A stretch of 64,000 nucleotides of DNA from JALOLV01 sp046295175. Lineage in GTDB: Bacteria > Bacteroidota > Bacteroidia > Cytophagales > Spirosomataceae. The stretch covers positions 62,001-126,000 of the forward strand of contig JBKBNY010000008.1 of assembly GCA_046295175.1 (NCBI GenBank), read 5' to 3'. The translations under genes were made by a program, and so were the position numbers. This document shows, piece by piece, positions 18,678 through 26,197 of the stretch. The notes below the pieces were generated by a model, which was not told where the DNA came from, searched no databases, and worked only from the letters and a program-made list of their open reading frames with translations. Within the stretch, counting starts at the first letter, position 1, and every line of letters begins with the position of its first letter.

Positions 18678-19484
18678 ATGAAAAAGCATACAATCATTAC
18701 CGGAGCCAGCAGTGGCTTAGGGAAGGCTTTTGCCTTTGAGTTAGCATCAAAAAACAAAAATCTGATATTGGTTTCGCTACCCAACGAAAACCTCTACCAG
18801 ATTGCCCATTTCATCGAGCAAAAATACAAAGTAGATACTTACATCTACGAAACCGACCTCAGCCAAAAGGCTTCTATCGAGGCGTTTACTGAGTGGCTCC
18901 TCCAAAAAAACCTTGAGGTCGATGCCCTTATCAATAACGCAGGTATTGGCGGCTCGATGGCATTCGACCAAGCCGATGGCGATTTGATAGACCTCATCAT
19001 TCAGATTAATGTGAGAGCCACCGCCATGCTCACCAAAAGCATTATTTCGCTGTTGCTCAAAAACGAAAAGTCGTACATTCTGAATGTTTCGAGCATTGCG
19101 GCGTTTTCGCCATTGCCCTACAAAATGGTGTATCCGGCCACAAAAGCATTTATTTATTCTTTTTCGATGGGATTAAATGCCGAGTTTCGACATAAAGGCC
19201 TACGTGTTAGCGTTGTACATCCGGGAGCAATGCCAACCAATCAGGATATTTTGAATAGAATCGAAAAACAGGGTTGGCTCGGGCGAATAGGCACTACAAA
19301 ACCAGATTTTGTAGCCAAAGTTGCCATACAGAAAGCTTGGTCGGGCCAATCGGTCATTGTGCCAGGTTTGGTAAATAGGCTCAATTATTGGGTGTTCAAG
19401 TTTATTCCGTGGGCGATTATCGAGCCTTTTGTCAGCCGAACTATCAAAAGAGAATTAGTAATCTCAAAACCGAAAATAGCATGA
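18678..19484 (+). CDS. Short-chain dehydrogenase/reductase
   Basis: 268 residues from the ATG giving MKKHTIITG; an in-frame TTG 39 bp upstream is less likely. Classical SDR: NAD(P)-binding TGASSGLGKA at residues 8-17, LINNAGIGG near residue 87, catalytic Ser in LNVSSIAAF and YxxxK as YPATK. The C-terminal part (VHPGAMPTN, then a hydrophobic tail near residue 240) is like oxidoreductases acting on lipids or ketones, but the substrate is not assignable. Its stop overlaps the start of the next gene (ATGA), so the two are translationally coupled and probably act in one pathway. Confidence 0.9.
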   Translation: MKKHTIITGASSGLGKAFAFELASKNKNLILVSLPNENLYQIAHFIEQKYKVDTYIYETDLSQKASIEAFTEWLLQKNLEVDALINNAGIGGSMAFDQADGDLIDLIIQINVRATAMLTKSIISLLLKNEKSYILNVSSIAAFSPLPYKMVYPATKAFIYSFSMGLNAEFRHKGLRVSVVHPGAMPTNQDILNRIEKQGWLGRIGTTKPDFVAKVAIQKAWSGQSVIVPGLVNRLNYWVFKFIPWAIIEPFVSRTIKRELVISKPKIA

Positions 19485-20479
19485 AAGTTTTATTGACAGG
19501 AGCAACGGGTTTTTTGGGTGGACACATCGCCGATGTGCTGCTCAAAAGAGGGTATTCGGTCAGGGCTATTTATCGAAAATTCCCTAAAAATTATGAAAAA
19601 GTGCCGTGGTTCGATAAAATCGAATGGTACAAAGGCGATATTACGAGTTTGATTGACCTTACAAAAGCCGCTCAAGGTTGCAACGCCATCATTCACGCCG
19701 CCGCACGCACCGACCAAACGCCTTCGGGTCTTGAGAACTATCTCAAAATAAATGTAGAAGTTACAAAAAAACTAACAGAAATTGCTCAAAACCAGCAAAT
19801 TAGGCTTGTATTTGTGAGTACTGCCAATGTCTTTGCACCCAGCCGAGCAGGTGGCACCGAGCAAAATCCGTTTTGTTGGGGAGGCATCGGTTCGGGCTAC
19901 GCTACGAGCAAATATTTGGCTCAAAAAGCAGTTCTCGAAGCCTGTCAAAAAGGCTTAGACGCAGTGGTCGTTAATCCAACATTTATGATTGGGGGATTCG
20001 ACACAAAACCGAGTTCGGGGGCGATTATTCTGCACGTTTTGAAAGAATTTGTGGTATTTTATCCGGAATCGGGCGGTAAAAATTTCATTTACGTACGAGA
20101 CGCCGCCATCGGAGTAGTAAATGCTTTAGAGTTGGGGCATGCTGGCAAGGCGTATCTTTTGGCCAATCAAAACCTCGATTATCGTACTTTTATGACAATG
20201 GTCGCTCAAAAAGCCAATCGCAGACGATTTTTTATTCCAATCCCGAAATTCTTACTCATCGGTGCAGGTCGAATCGTTTCTTTTTTGGATAAATTTTTCA
20301 AAACAAACATTGAGTTAAATTATCCGAACGCCATCCTACTCACAACCGATAATTATTATTCGGCACAACTCGCCGTAGATGAATTGAAACTGCCTCAAAC
20401 AGCCATCGAAATTGCGGTAGAAGAAGCCATTAGGTGGTTTGAAGGCGTAGAAAATTTTACAGATTACGAAATTAGTTAA
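19481..20479 (+). CDS. NAD-dependent epimerase/dehydratase family protein (extended SDR)
   Basis: 332 residues from the ATG overlapping the previous stop. Extended SDR: GATGFLGGHIAD (GxxGxxG) near the N-terminus, catalytic Tyr-Lys as YATSK near residue 147, and Ser/Thr in VSTANVF. Relatives include dihydroflavonol-4-reductase-like and 3-beta-hydroxysteroid-type reductases and sugar epimerases; I cannot choose. ATGA overlap with the SDR gene suggests a two-gene operon. It is followed by a palindromic repeat element (20498-20558). Confidence 0.88.
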   Translation: MKVLLTGATGFLGGHIADVLLKRGYSVRAIYRKFPKNYEKVPWFDKIEWYKGDITSLIDLTKAAQGCNAIIHAAARTDQTPSGLENYLKINVEVTKKLTEIAQNQQIRLVFVSTANVFAPSRAGGTEQNPFCWGGIGSGYATSKYLAQKAVLEACQKGLDAVVVNPTFMIGGFDTKPSSGAIILHVLKEFVVFYPESGGKNFIYVRDAAIGVVNALELGHAGKAYLLANQNLDYRTFMTMVAQKANRRRFFIPIPKFLLIGAGRIVSFLDKFFKTNIELNYPNAILLTTDNYYSAQLAVDELKLPQTAIEIAVEEAIRWFEGVENFTDYEIS

Positions 20480-20497
20480 ACATAAAAGGGAATGAAT

Positions 20498-20558
20498 CCG
20501 TGGCACGGGTAACCTTCAAGCATACTTTTACCAATTTTAGGATTTAACCGTGTCACGG
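20498..20558. repeat. Dispersed element with two CCGTGNCACGG palindromes (copy A)
   Basis: An 11-bp palindrome CCGTGGCACGG and a second one, CCGTGTCACGG, flank 39 bp containing AACCTTC and TTTTACCAATT. A homologous element with the same two end-motifs and the same core words lies at 55524-55586. The two ends can pair with each other over 11 bp with one mismatch. A REP-like or non-autonomous mobile repeat fits; it sits just after the epimerase gene. Confidence 0.8.
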
Positions 20559-20582
20559 TATTAAATGAAAAAGCTATAAAAC

Positions 20583-21113
20583 ATGAAAAATATCAAAGTA
20601 ATCATCCTGCTGATACTCGGCAGTTATAATCTCGTTGCACAAAACAAGTTTCCGACGCCTCCGCACTCGGCCAATCGTTTGTTTTATATTCAGCGAAGCA
20701 ACAACGCTCACACGGTGGTTTATGATGCCAATTGGCTCGGTGGCAAAACGCTGCACCCCGAAAAACCCGTCAACGTTTATTGGATTCGTTACGACGAAAA
20801 AGTACATACCCAAAACCTTTCGATGATTCAGCGAAACCTTGCTTACGGAGTCGAAGCGGTGGCAAATTCTAAAGAAAAAGGCAGTTACGATGTCCGAATC
20901 GTGGCATTCAAAAAGAAATCTATTAAAATAAAAATCGCCGAAAATGGTCACGCCATTGCCACGATGCTCATCAATGGTATCGAAAGCCAGCTACACAAAA
21001 TATTCGTCCAACTTGAAGACAACGACAGTTTTTGTCCGAAAGTCAAATTCATCGAAATATTCGGTAAAAATTTAGCCACGGGAGCCGAGATTTACGAGAA
21101 ATTCAAACCCTGA
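20583..21113 (+). CDS. Secreted DUF4833-like protein
   Basis: 176 residues. Signal peptide (hydrophobic residues 5-15, cleavage likely after LVAQ). The body shows RLFYIQRSNNAHTVVYDANW and NVYWIRYDEKVHTQNLS, which I recognise as the DUF4833 pattern of Bacteroidota secreted proteins; no catalytic motif is evident. It is 103 bp downstream of the epimerase with a repeat element in the spacer, so cotranscription is uncertain. Function unknown. Confidence 0.75.
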   Translation: MKNIKVIILLILGSYNLVAQNKFPTPPHSANRLFYIQRSNNAHTVVYDANWLGGKTLHPEKPVNVYWIRYDEKVHTQNLSMIQRNLAYGVEAVANSKEKGSYDVRIVAFKKKSIKIKIAENGHAIATMLINGIESQLHKIFVQLEDNDSFCPKVKFIEIFGKNLATGAEIYEKFKP

Positions 21114-21166
21114 TTATCCTCAAAAATATCCTACAATAAATAATAATTGACGAACAACATTTTAAG

Positions 21167-21204
21167 AAAACGTTTTAAAAATAAGTCTAAATCCACTAAC
21201 TTTG
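21167..21204 (+). promoter_or_regulatory. Putative pyrD promoter with overlapping palindrome
   Basis: TAACTTTG at 21197-21204 matches the Bacteroidota -7 box TAnnTTTG. About 20 bp upstream lies the palindrome AAAACGTTTT (21167-21176), in the -33 region, where a repressor (LacI-type sites often have this core) could block transcription. The leader to the pyrD start codon would be about 135 nt. Confidence 0.45.
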
Positions 21205-21346
21205 TAATCCTTTCAGCCCATCAAAATTAACTACATACAAAGCTATAACTTTTTAATAATCAGCAATTTTACATTTTAAAACATTAATTATTAAGTAGGG
21301 TTTGCGATTGCCAAATCTTTACAAATGTTAGGATTACACTAAAAGG

Positions 21347-22405
21347 ATGAATTTTTATAAAGACTTTATTTTTCCGAGACTCGCCAAGCAAGACCCCGAG
21401 AAATCTCATTATTCGGCTATTGGTTTACTAAAATTTGCACACAAAATTCCGTTTGTTCCAGCCATTCTCCGAATGCTCTACAGTGTTAGCGATAAACGTC
21501 TCGAACGCAATATTCTTGGATTATACTTCAAAAATCCGGTTGGTTTAGCCGCAGGATTCGATAAAAATGCACTTTGGGTTGATGAATTATCCGATTTAGG
21601 ATTTGGATTTATCGAAATCGGAACCGTAACACCACGGGCCCAAATGGGAAACGACAAGCCACGTCTTTTTAGATTGCTCGAAGACGAAGCCATCATCAAC
21701 CGCATGGGTTTCAATAACGAAGGCTCTTTTGAAGCCGCAAAGCACTTGCGTGAGCGGAAGTCGAAGGTGATTGTGGGCGGAAACATAGGCAAAAATAAAT
21801 TGACCGAAAACGATGACGCCGTCTATGACTACCTCAAGGCATTCAATGATTTGTACCCTTATGTAGATTATTTTGTGGTCAATGTTAGCTCGCCAAATAC
21901 GCCTGGCTTGCGTGATTTGCAAGAAAAAGAACCACTCAAATTTATCCTAAAAAGTCTTCAAAGAGATAACGGACGGAAGTCGAAACAAAAACCAATTCTG
22001 CTTAAAATCGCTCCAGATTTAACCAATGAACAACTCGACGACATCATCGAAATCGTTTTAGAAAGTAAAATTTCGGGCGTAATTGCCACCAATACCACTA
22101 TCTCGCGAGAAGGCCTAAACACTGATAGCCAAACAGTTGCAAACATTGGTGCGGGCGGACTCAGCGGCCGACCACTCACCAAACGCTCGACCGAAGTGAT
22201 TAGGTATCTGCATCAGAAATCTAAAGGGGCGTTTCCGATTATCGGCGTAGGCGGTATTTACTCGGCCGAAGATGCCATCGAAAAACTCGAAGCAGGGGCA
22301 AGTTTGGTACAAATCTATTCCGGATTTATCTACGAAGGACCAGCCCTGACCAAAAAAATCTGTAAAGGAATCTTGAAACACACGGCAAAGAAAGCCAAAT
22401 CGTGA
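21347..22405 (+). CDS. pyrD: Quinone-dependent dihydroorotate dehydrogenase
   Basis: 352 residues; class 2 DHODH, oxidising dihydroorotate to orotate in pyrimidine synthesis and passing electrons to quinone at the inner membrane. The N-terminal helical extension (FPRLAKQDPEKSHY) is the membrane-association domain typical of class 2. FMN-site and catalytic segments are visible: GLAAGFDKNA, NRMGFNNEG, VVNVSSPNTPGLRDLQ (catalytic Ser), TNTTISREG and GVGGIYSAEDA. Length matches the family. A single gene behind its own putative promoter; no other pyr gene is in the window. Confidence 0.97.
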   Translation: MNFYKDFIFPRLAKQDPEKSHYSAIGLLKFAHKIPFVPAILRMLYSVSDKRLERNILGLYFKNPVGLAAGFDKNALWVDELSDLGFGFIEIGTVTPRAQMGNDKPRLFRLLEDEAIINRMGFNNEGSFEAAKHLRERKSKVIVGGNIGKNKLTENDDAVYDYLKAFNDLYPYVDYFVVNVSSPNTPGLRDLQEKEPLKFILKSLQRDNGRKSKQKPILLKIAPDLTNEQLDDIIEIVLESKISGVIATNTTISREGLNTDSQTVANIGAGGLSGRPLTKRSTEVIRYLHQKSKGAFPIIGVGGIYSAEDAIEKLEAGASLVQIYSGFIYEGPALTKKICKGILKHTAKKAKS

Positions 22406-22496
22406 TTTTTTGCATAATTTTGATTACTTTCGCAGAATATTAAATTAAAACTAACAATTCTGATTCATCATAAATCATGAATTGAGAACTGACAAG

Positions 22497-23453
22497 ATGG
22501 GCTTATTTGACTTTTTCAGCAAGGATAAAAAAGAATCTCTCGACAAAGGTTTAGAGAAATCGAAAAGCAGTATTTTCGATAAATTGACCCGTGCGATTGT
22601 CGGAAAATCGAAAGTAGATGATGAGGTTCTCGACGAATTAGAAGAAATCCTGATTAGTTCGGATGTGGGTGTCGAGACAACCGTCAAAATCATTCGCCGA
22701 ATAGAAGCCCGCGTCGAGCGTGATAAATTTACAACCACCGACGAATTAGACCGTATTCTACGAGAAGAAGTAGCGGCACTTTTAGCCGAAAACCACTCGC
22801 AAGATGTTAAAGATAGCTTCGAGACCGAGCATTTGCCAAAGCCTTACGTGCTGATGGTTGTGGGGGTGAATGGCGTAGGTAAAACCACTACGATTGGCAA
22901 ATTGGCCTATAATTTCAATAAAAGAGGTAAAAAAGTGGTACTCGGTGCGGCCGATACTTTTCGTGCGGCGGCTGTTGACCAGCTAAAACTCTGGGGTGAG
23001 CGTGTGGGCGTTCCAGTAATAGACCACGGCATGAACACCGACCCATCGTCGGTAGCGTTTGATGCCGTCAAAAAAGGAATGGAAATGGATGCCGACGTAA
23101 TCATTATTGATACGGCTGGGCGTTTGCATACAAAAGTAAATTTGATGAACGAATTGGGTAAAATCAAAAGAGTTGTTCAGAAGTTTTTGCCCGAAGCTCC
23201 GCACGAGGTTATGTTGGTTTTGGATGGTAGCACGGGGCAAAACGCCGTGATTCAGGCAAGAGAGTTTACCAAAGTAACCGAGCTAAATTCGCTCACGATT
23301 ACCAAACTCGATGGTACTGCCAAAGGTGGAGTTGTTATTGGTATTTCGGATGAATTCAAGATTCCGATAAAATACATTGGGGTCGGCGAAAAAATGGAAG
23401 ATTTACAGGTCTTCAACAAAATGGAATTTGTGGATTCGTTGTTTAAGAAATAG
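22497..23453 (+). CDS. ftsY: Signal recognition particle receptor FtsY
   Basis: 318 residues from the ATG giving MGLFDFFSKDKK; the upstream TTG is in the leader. SRP-type GTPase: N-domain helices (residues 15-95), G1 GVNGVGKTTTIGKLA, the G-domain motif DTFRAAAVDQL, G3 DTAGR, and G4/closing TKLDGTAKGG. It docks SRP-ribosome complexes at the SecYEG translocon. It lacks the long acidic A-domain of E. coli FtsY, as usual in Bacteroidota. A clear hairpin terminator follows. Confidence 0.97.
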   Translation: MGLFDFFSKDKKESLDKGLEKSKSSIFDKLTRAIVGKSKVDDEVLDELEEILISSDVGVETTVKIIRRIEARVERDKFTTTDELDRILREEVAALLAENHSQDVKDSFETEHLPKPYVLMVVGVNGVGKTTTIGKLAYNFNKRGKKVVLGAADTFRAAAVDQLKLWGERVGVPVIDHGMNTDPSSVAFDAVKKGMEMDADVIIIDTAGRLHTKVNLMNELGKIKRVVQKFLPEAPHEVMLVLDGSTGQNAVIQAREFTKVTELNSLTITKLDGTAKGGVVIGISDEFKIPIKYIGVGEKMEDLQVFNKMEFVDSLFKK

Positions 23454-23469
23454 CTTTATAATTTACAAT

Positions 23470-23521
23470 AAGTGTGGCACGTCTGAAACAAGTAGGTAAG
23501 GTGTGCCACACTTACTTTTTT
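23470..23521 (+). terminator. Intrinsic terminator after ftsY
   Basis: Perfect 11-bp stem AAGTGTGGCAC / GTGCCACACTT with a 22-nt loop, followed by ACTTTTTT. It begins 17 bp after the ftsY stop codon, in the spacer between convergent genes. The long loop is unusual; the GTGGCAC core resembles the CCGTGGCACGG repeats at 20498 and 55524, so it may also be a repeat relative. Confidence 0.75.
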
Positions 23522-23536
23522 GTATAATACCAATAA

Positions 23537-24541
23537 TTACACACTCGCTGGTATCAGCAAACATTCTTTGAGTTCATTCTCCAAAGCCTCCCAATCTAAT
23601 TTTTCGTAGGCAATTAACTCTACCCTACTATCTCGCCGATAAGCAATGTATTGAGTCGTGAATTCTTCACCAACAGCATTGATAAAAACCCAATCTTTAC
23701 CGACTCTGAAAACGCCTTTGGCTCGATGTACGCCTTTGAGATTAGCAATAAACTGTTTGAGTTTGGGTAAGTTGAATATCTCTTCGGGCGAAAAAATCCA
23801 CCCGCAAGCAAATTGCCCAAGTCCTTTGCTTTCTTTTCGGTGAGGATTCCCAACCTCAGGGATTCCCAAATCTTCGGCTGCCTCATCGTGGTGGTGGTGA
23901 TGATGCCCATGTGCTTGCGGATACGCAGCTTTGCGTTCGGCAAAAGGCTCAATATCAAGCCATTCGGGTTTGAGTTCACCGTTTTTCACGGCACTGACCA
24001 ATAACTTTGCAGGATACAATTCATCGGCCCAATCCAAAAATTCTTCGAGTAAATTCTCTTCTACTAAATCTATTTTATTGGCCACCAATACATCGGCCAA
24101 ATTGATTTGGTCTTGAAAAGTCTCATTTGTCCGAACTTCTTCATTTTGCCAACGCCGAGGGTCAACCAAGCAGATTGTGGCTCTTACATCCAAAATATCT
24201 TTCATGAACCTTCCGCGAAGCAAATCCAAAATATTTTCGGGATGCCCCATGCCCGTTGGTTCAATTAAAATCCGGTCGGGTTTTTCTTGACGAAGCAATA
24301 GTGTCAAGGTCATTTGCATCGGCAGATTTGCCGTACAACAGATACACCCGCCAGCTACTTCACGGATAGTCAGTTGAGCGTTTTCGTCGATGGCGGCGTG
24401 GTCTATAGAAACTGCCCCAAATTCGTTGATGATTATTGCCCAGCGTTCATTTTGGGGTTTGTTTTGGAGAATGTATTTGATGGCGGTGGTCTTGCCAACT
24501 CCCAAAAAGCCCGTGATTAGATTTACTGGTATTTTCGACAT
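23537..24541 (-). CDS. CobW/G3E-family GTPase (metal chaperone type)
   Basis: 334 residues from the ATG giving MSKIPVNLITGFLGVGKTT; a longer ATG start at 24598 would place the start codon inside the 22-bp palindrome and give an atypical N-terminus. G3E features: Walker A GFLGVGKTT, the metal-binding GGCICC motif (CxCC type), ANKIDL, a His-rich stretch HGHHHHHHDEA near residue 215, and a C-terminal CobW_C domain. Relatives insert or traffic metals (COG0523; zinc, cobalt, nickel). The His stretch points to metal handling, often zinc, but the metal is not proven. Alone on its strand, divergent from the next lipoprotein gene. Confidence 0.9.
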   Translation of the reverse strand: MSKIPVNLITGFLGVGKTTAIKYILQNKPQNERWAIIINEFGAVSIDHAAIDENAQLTIREVAGGCICCTANLPMQMTLTLLLRQEKPDRILIEPTGMGHPENILDLLRGRFMKDILDVRATICLVDPRRWQNEEVRTNETFQDQINLADVLVANKIDLVEENLLEEFLDWADELYPAKLLVSAVKNGELKPEWLDIEPFAERKAAYPQAHGHHHHHHDEAAEDLGIPEVGNPHRKESKGLGQFACGWIFSPEEIFNLPKLKQFIANLKGVHRAKGVFRVGKDWVFINAVGEEFTTQYIAYRRDSRVELIAYEKLDWEALENELKECLLIPASV

Positions 24542-24595
24542 GAGAATCAAATTCGGTTTTGTAATAATAAACTGTATTTTAATCAACACAAAAGC

Positions 24596-24617
24596 CATAT
24601 CCGAACGTTCGGATATG
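24596..24617. promoter_or_regulatory. Perfect 22-bp palindrome in the divergent cobW/FGE promoter region
   Basis: CATATCCGAAC followed directly by its exact reverse complement. It lies 55 bp upstream of the cobW-like start codon (minus) and 22 bp upstream of the putative -7 box of the plus-strand lipoprotein gene. Length and position fit a dimeric repressor site controlling one or both genes; I do not recognise the regulator family. Confidence 0.65.
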
Positions 24618-24638
24618 AGATAATTTGAATTGATTTTT

Positions 24639-24646
24639 TAGATTTG
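24639..24646 (+). promoter_or_regulatory. Putative -7 promoter box for the FGE-like gene
   Basis: TAGATTTG matches the Bacteroidota TAnnTTTG box. It is 56 bp upstream of the start codon at 24702 and downstream of the 22-bp palindrome. A -33 TTTG at the right spacing is not clear. Confidence 0.4.
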
Positions 24647-24701
24647 TGAATCGGTCTGACTACCGTCCGACCTCGGTTATCATCCAAATCATTCAGCCTG
24701 C

Positions 24702-25670
24702 ATGTCAAGTCTTCTTAAAATATTATCATTTGCCTTGTTTATCGGGATTTTATCCTGCAATAATACCTCCGAAAAAACTGCCGATAGCCAAACTTTTGAA
24801 TTCTCTCCAAATGTATTGGTCTTATCTGATTTGAAGCAAGCAAAAGATTTACAACCGATAGATTCGTCAAAAATCAAGATTCCAGAAGAAATGATTCTGG
24901 TAAATGGCGGATTGACATTGATTGGCTCCGACGATGGATTACCGCAAGAAAAACCTACGTTTTGGGTACAAATAAAGCCTTTTTTGATGGATAAAAGCCC
25001 CGTAACGGTTGCACAATTTAGAGAATTTATAAAAGCGACGGGATTTAAGACCGAAGCCGAAAAATTTGGAAATGCGGGGTATTTGGACGAAACTGAAAAA
25101 AAATGGATACTCAAAGACGGAGCGAATTGGGAATATCCGCAAGGAAAAGGCCAGTCCAAAGCTCCTGATAATCATCCTGTTACGCAAGTTTCTTGGAACG
25201 ATGCAGTGGCTTACGCCAAATGGGCAGGTAAACGTTTACCCACCGAATTTGAGTTTGAACACGCAGCCCGCAATGCTCGCAACGACCGCAGTAATTATCC
25301 GTTTGGAGATGAATTAGAAATAAAAGGTAAACCAATGGCTAATACTTGGAATGGGATTTTCCCTGAAAAAGATGCCGTGACGGATGGTTTTCATCGTACT
25401 TCGCCAGTGGGTCATTATGGTAAAACCCCTATCGGACTGACCGATATGACGGGCAATGTTTGGGAATGGTGCGATAACTGGAAACTGAATTATACCGACA
25501 TCCTCAAAGGCGATTTCAGCAAGACATCTGAAGAAAAAGCCCAACGTGGTGGCTCATACCTCTGCGAACCCACTTGGTGCCATGGTTATCGGGTTTCGGG
25601 GCGTTCGGGCAGTACTCCCGACACTTCGCTTCCGCACGTGGGTTTTAGGTGTGTAAAAGATATATTTTGA
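24702..25670 (+). CDS. Formylglycine-generating enzyme-like (SUMF1 family) lipoprotein
   Basis: 322 residues. Lipoprotein signal with lipobox ILSC (Cys19). The rest is one SUMF1/FGE-sulfatase domain: MILVNGGLTLIGS, DKSPVTVAQFREF, PVTQVSWNDAVAYAKWAGKRLPTE, DMTGNVWEWC and the C-terminal RGGSYLCEPTWCHGYRVSGR followed by GFRC. The pair Cys288/Cys293 matches the catalytic Cys336/Cys341 pair of human FGE, which most SUMF1-fold relatives (EgtB, PvdO, GldJ/GldK) lack. True FGE oxidises a sulfatase cysteine to formylglycine; this export signal would put it outside the cytoplasm. No sulfatase gene is in the window. Classification is confident; the cellular substrate is inference. Confidence 0.85.
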   Translation: MSSLLKILSFALFIGILSCNNTSEKTADSQTFEFSPNVLVLSDLKQAKDLQPIDSSKIKIPEEMILVNGGLTLIGSDDGLPQEKPTFWVQIKPFLMDKSPVTVAQFREFIKATGFKTEAEKFGNAGYLDETEKKWILKDGANWEYPQGKGQSKAPDNHPVTQVSWNDAVAYAKWAGKRLPTEFEFEHAARNARNDRSNYPFGDELEIKGKPMANTWNGIFPEKDAVTDGFHRTSPVGHYGKTPIGLTDMTGNVWEWCDNWKLNYTDILKGDFSKTSEEKAQRGGSYLCEPTWCHGYRVSGRSGSTPDTSLPHVGFRCVKDIF

Positions 25671-25697
25671 ATAGATTATTTATGAGTGTTGTAATAA

Positions 25698-26105
25698 CTT
25701 CCCTTAAAACAGCTCCACGAACTCCTAACCTTTTTAGATTTTCAGGAATACTAATTCCTCAAAAACCAATCAAAATTTTAGCTATAATTCGATATTGACC
25801 AATACACAAAAGTTTATGCTACGTTTGAGCGAGACATCAAAGGCATGGGTTGTAACGAACTCTCAACTTATATTGCCAACGTAGAATTTTGAGTTGATAC
25901 AAGGCTGTGGTAAAGGCATAGATTATTAGCAAATTTTCACAAAATGCTTTGTTGTAGAGTATGAATAATAGATAGGTTTCACATACTTTTGAATGGTTTC
26001 GCTAATTTGGATGCTTTGTAAGTACCACTCGAATTATCAATTATTAAATTTATTGCAAAGCATTACAACCTATTTTGACAATTAATTGACGGAGGTTTTA
26101 AGGAA
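25698..26105. mobile_element. Possible remnant of a small mobile element
   Basis: CTTCCCTTAAAACAGCTCC at the left and GGAGGTTTTAAGGAA at the right are imperfect inverted copies about 0.4 kb apart. Between them, the plus strand keeps a short open stretch (KVYATFERDIKGMGC near 25810-25855) and the minus strand another (LIIDNSSGTYKASKLAKPF near 25985-26045), each ended by a stop. A degraded insertion sequence would explain this; chance is not excluded. Confidence 0.25.
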
Positions 26106-26140
26106 AATTCGGTGGATGATAATTTATTTTCGGAGTGATT

Positions 26141-26185
26141 AAAGAGGCTGGTTTGATTGACCAGCCTCTTTAATTTTTTATTTTT
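26141..26185 (+). terminator. Strong hairpin with T-rich tail
   Basis: Stem AAGAGGCTGGT / ACCAGCCTCTT, 7-nt loop, followed on the plus strand by TTTAATTTTTTATTTTT. This is a textbook intrinsic terminator for plus-strand transcription, yet the nearest plus-strand gene ends 470 bp upstream. On the minus strand it follows the stop of the S74 protein by about 25 bp, so it may serve both directions. Alternatively it ends an unannotated transcript from the gap. Confidence 0.75.
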
Positions 26186-26197
26186 GCGACCTATTGA

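Larger units (their letters stand above)
25671..26197. other. Intergenic region with decayed sequence
   Basis: 527 bp without an intact gene. It contains imperfect inverted ends (25698-25716 and 26091-26105), short coding-like stretches broken by stops on both strands, and a strong hairpin at 26141-26172. See the separate entries. No recognisable transposase motif survives. Confidence 0.6.

Noticed and set aside
23870..23920. His-rich stretch in the CobW-like gene as a cloning tag or sequencing artefact
   Set aside because: His-rich loops are normal in this family and sit at the expected position between the GTPase and C-terminal domains.
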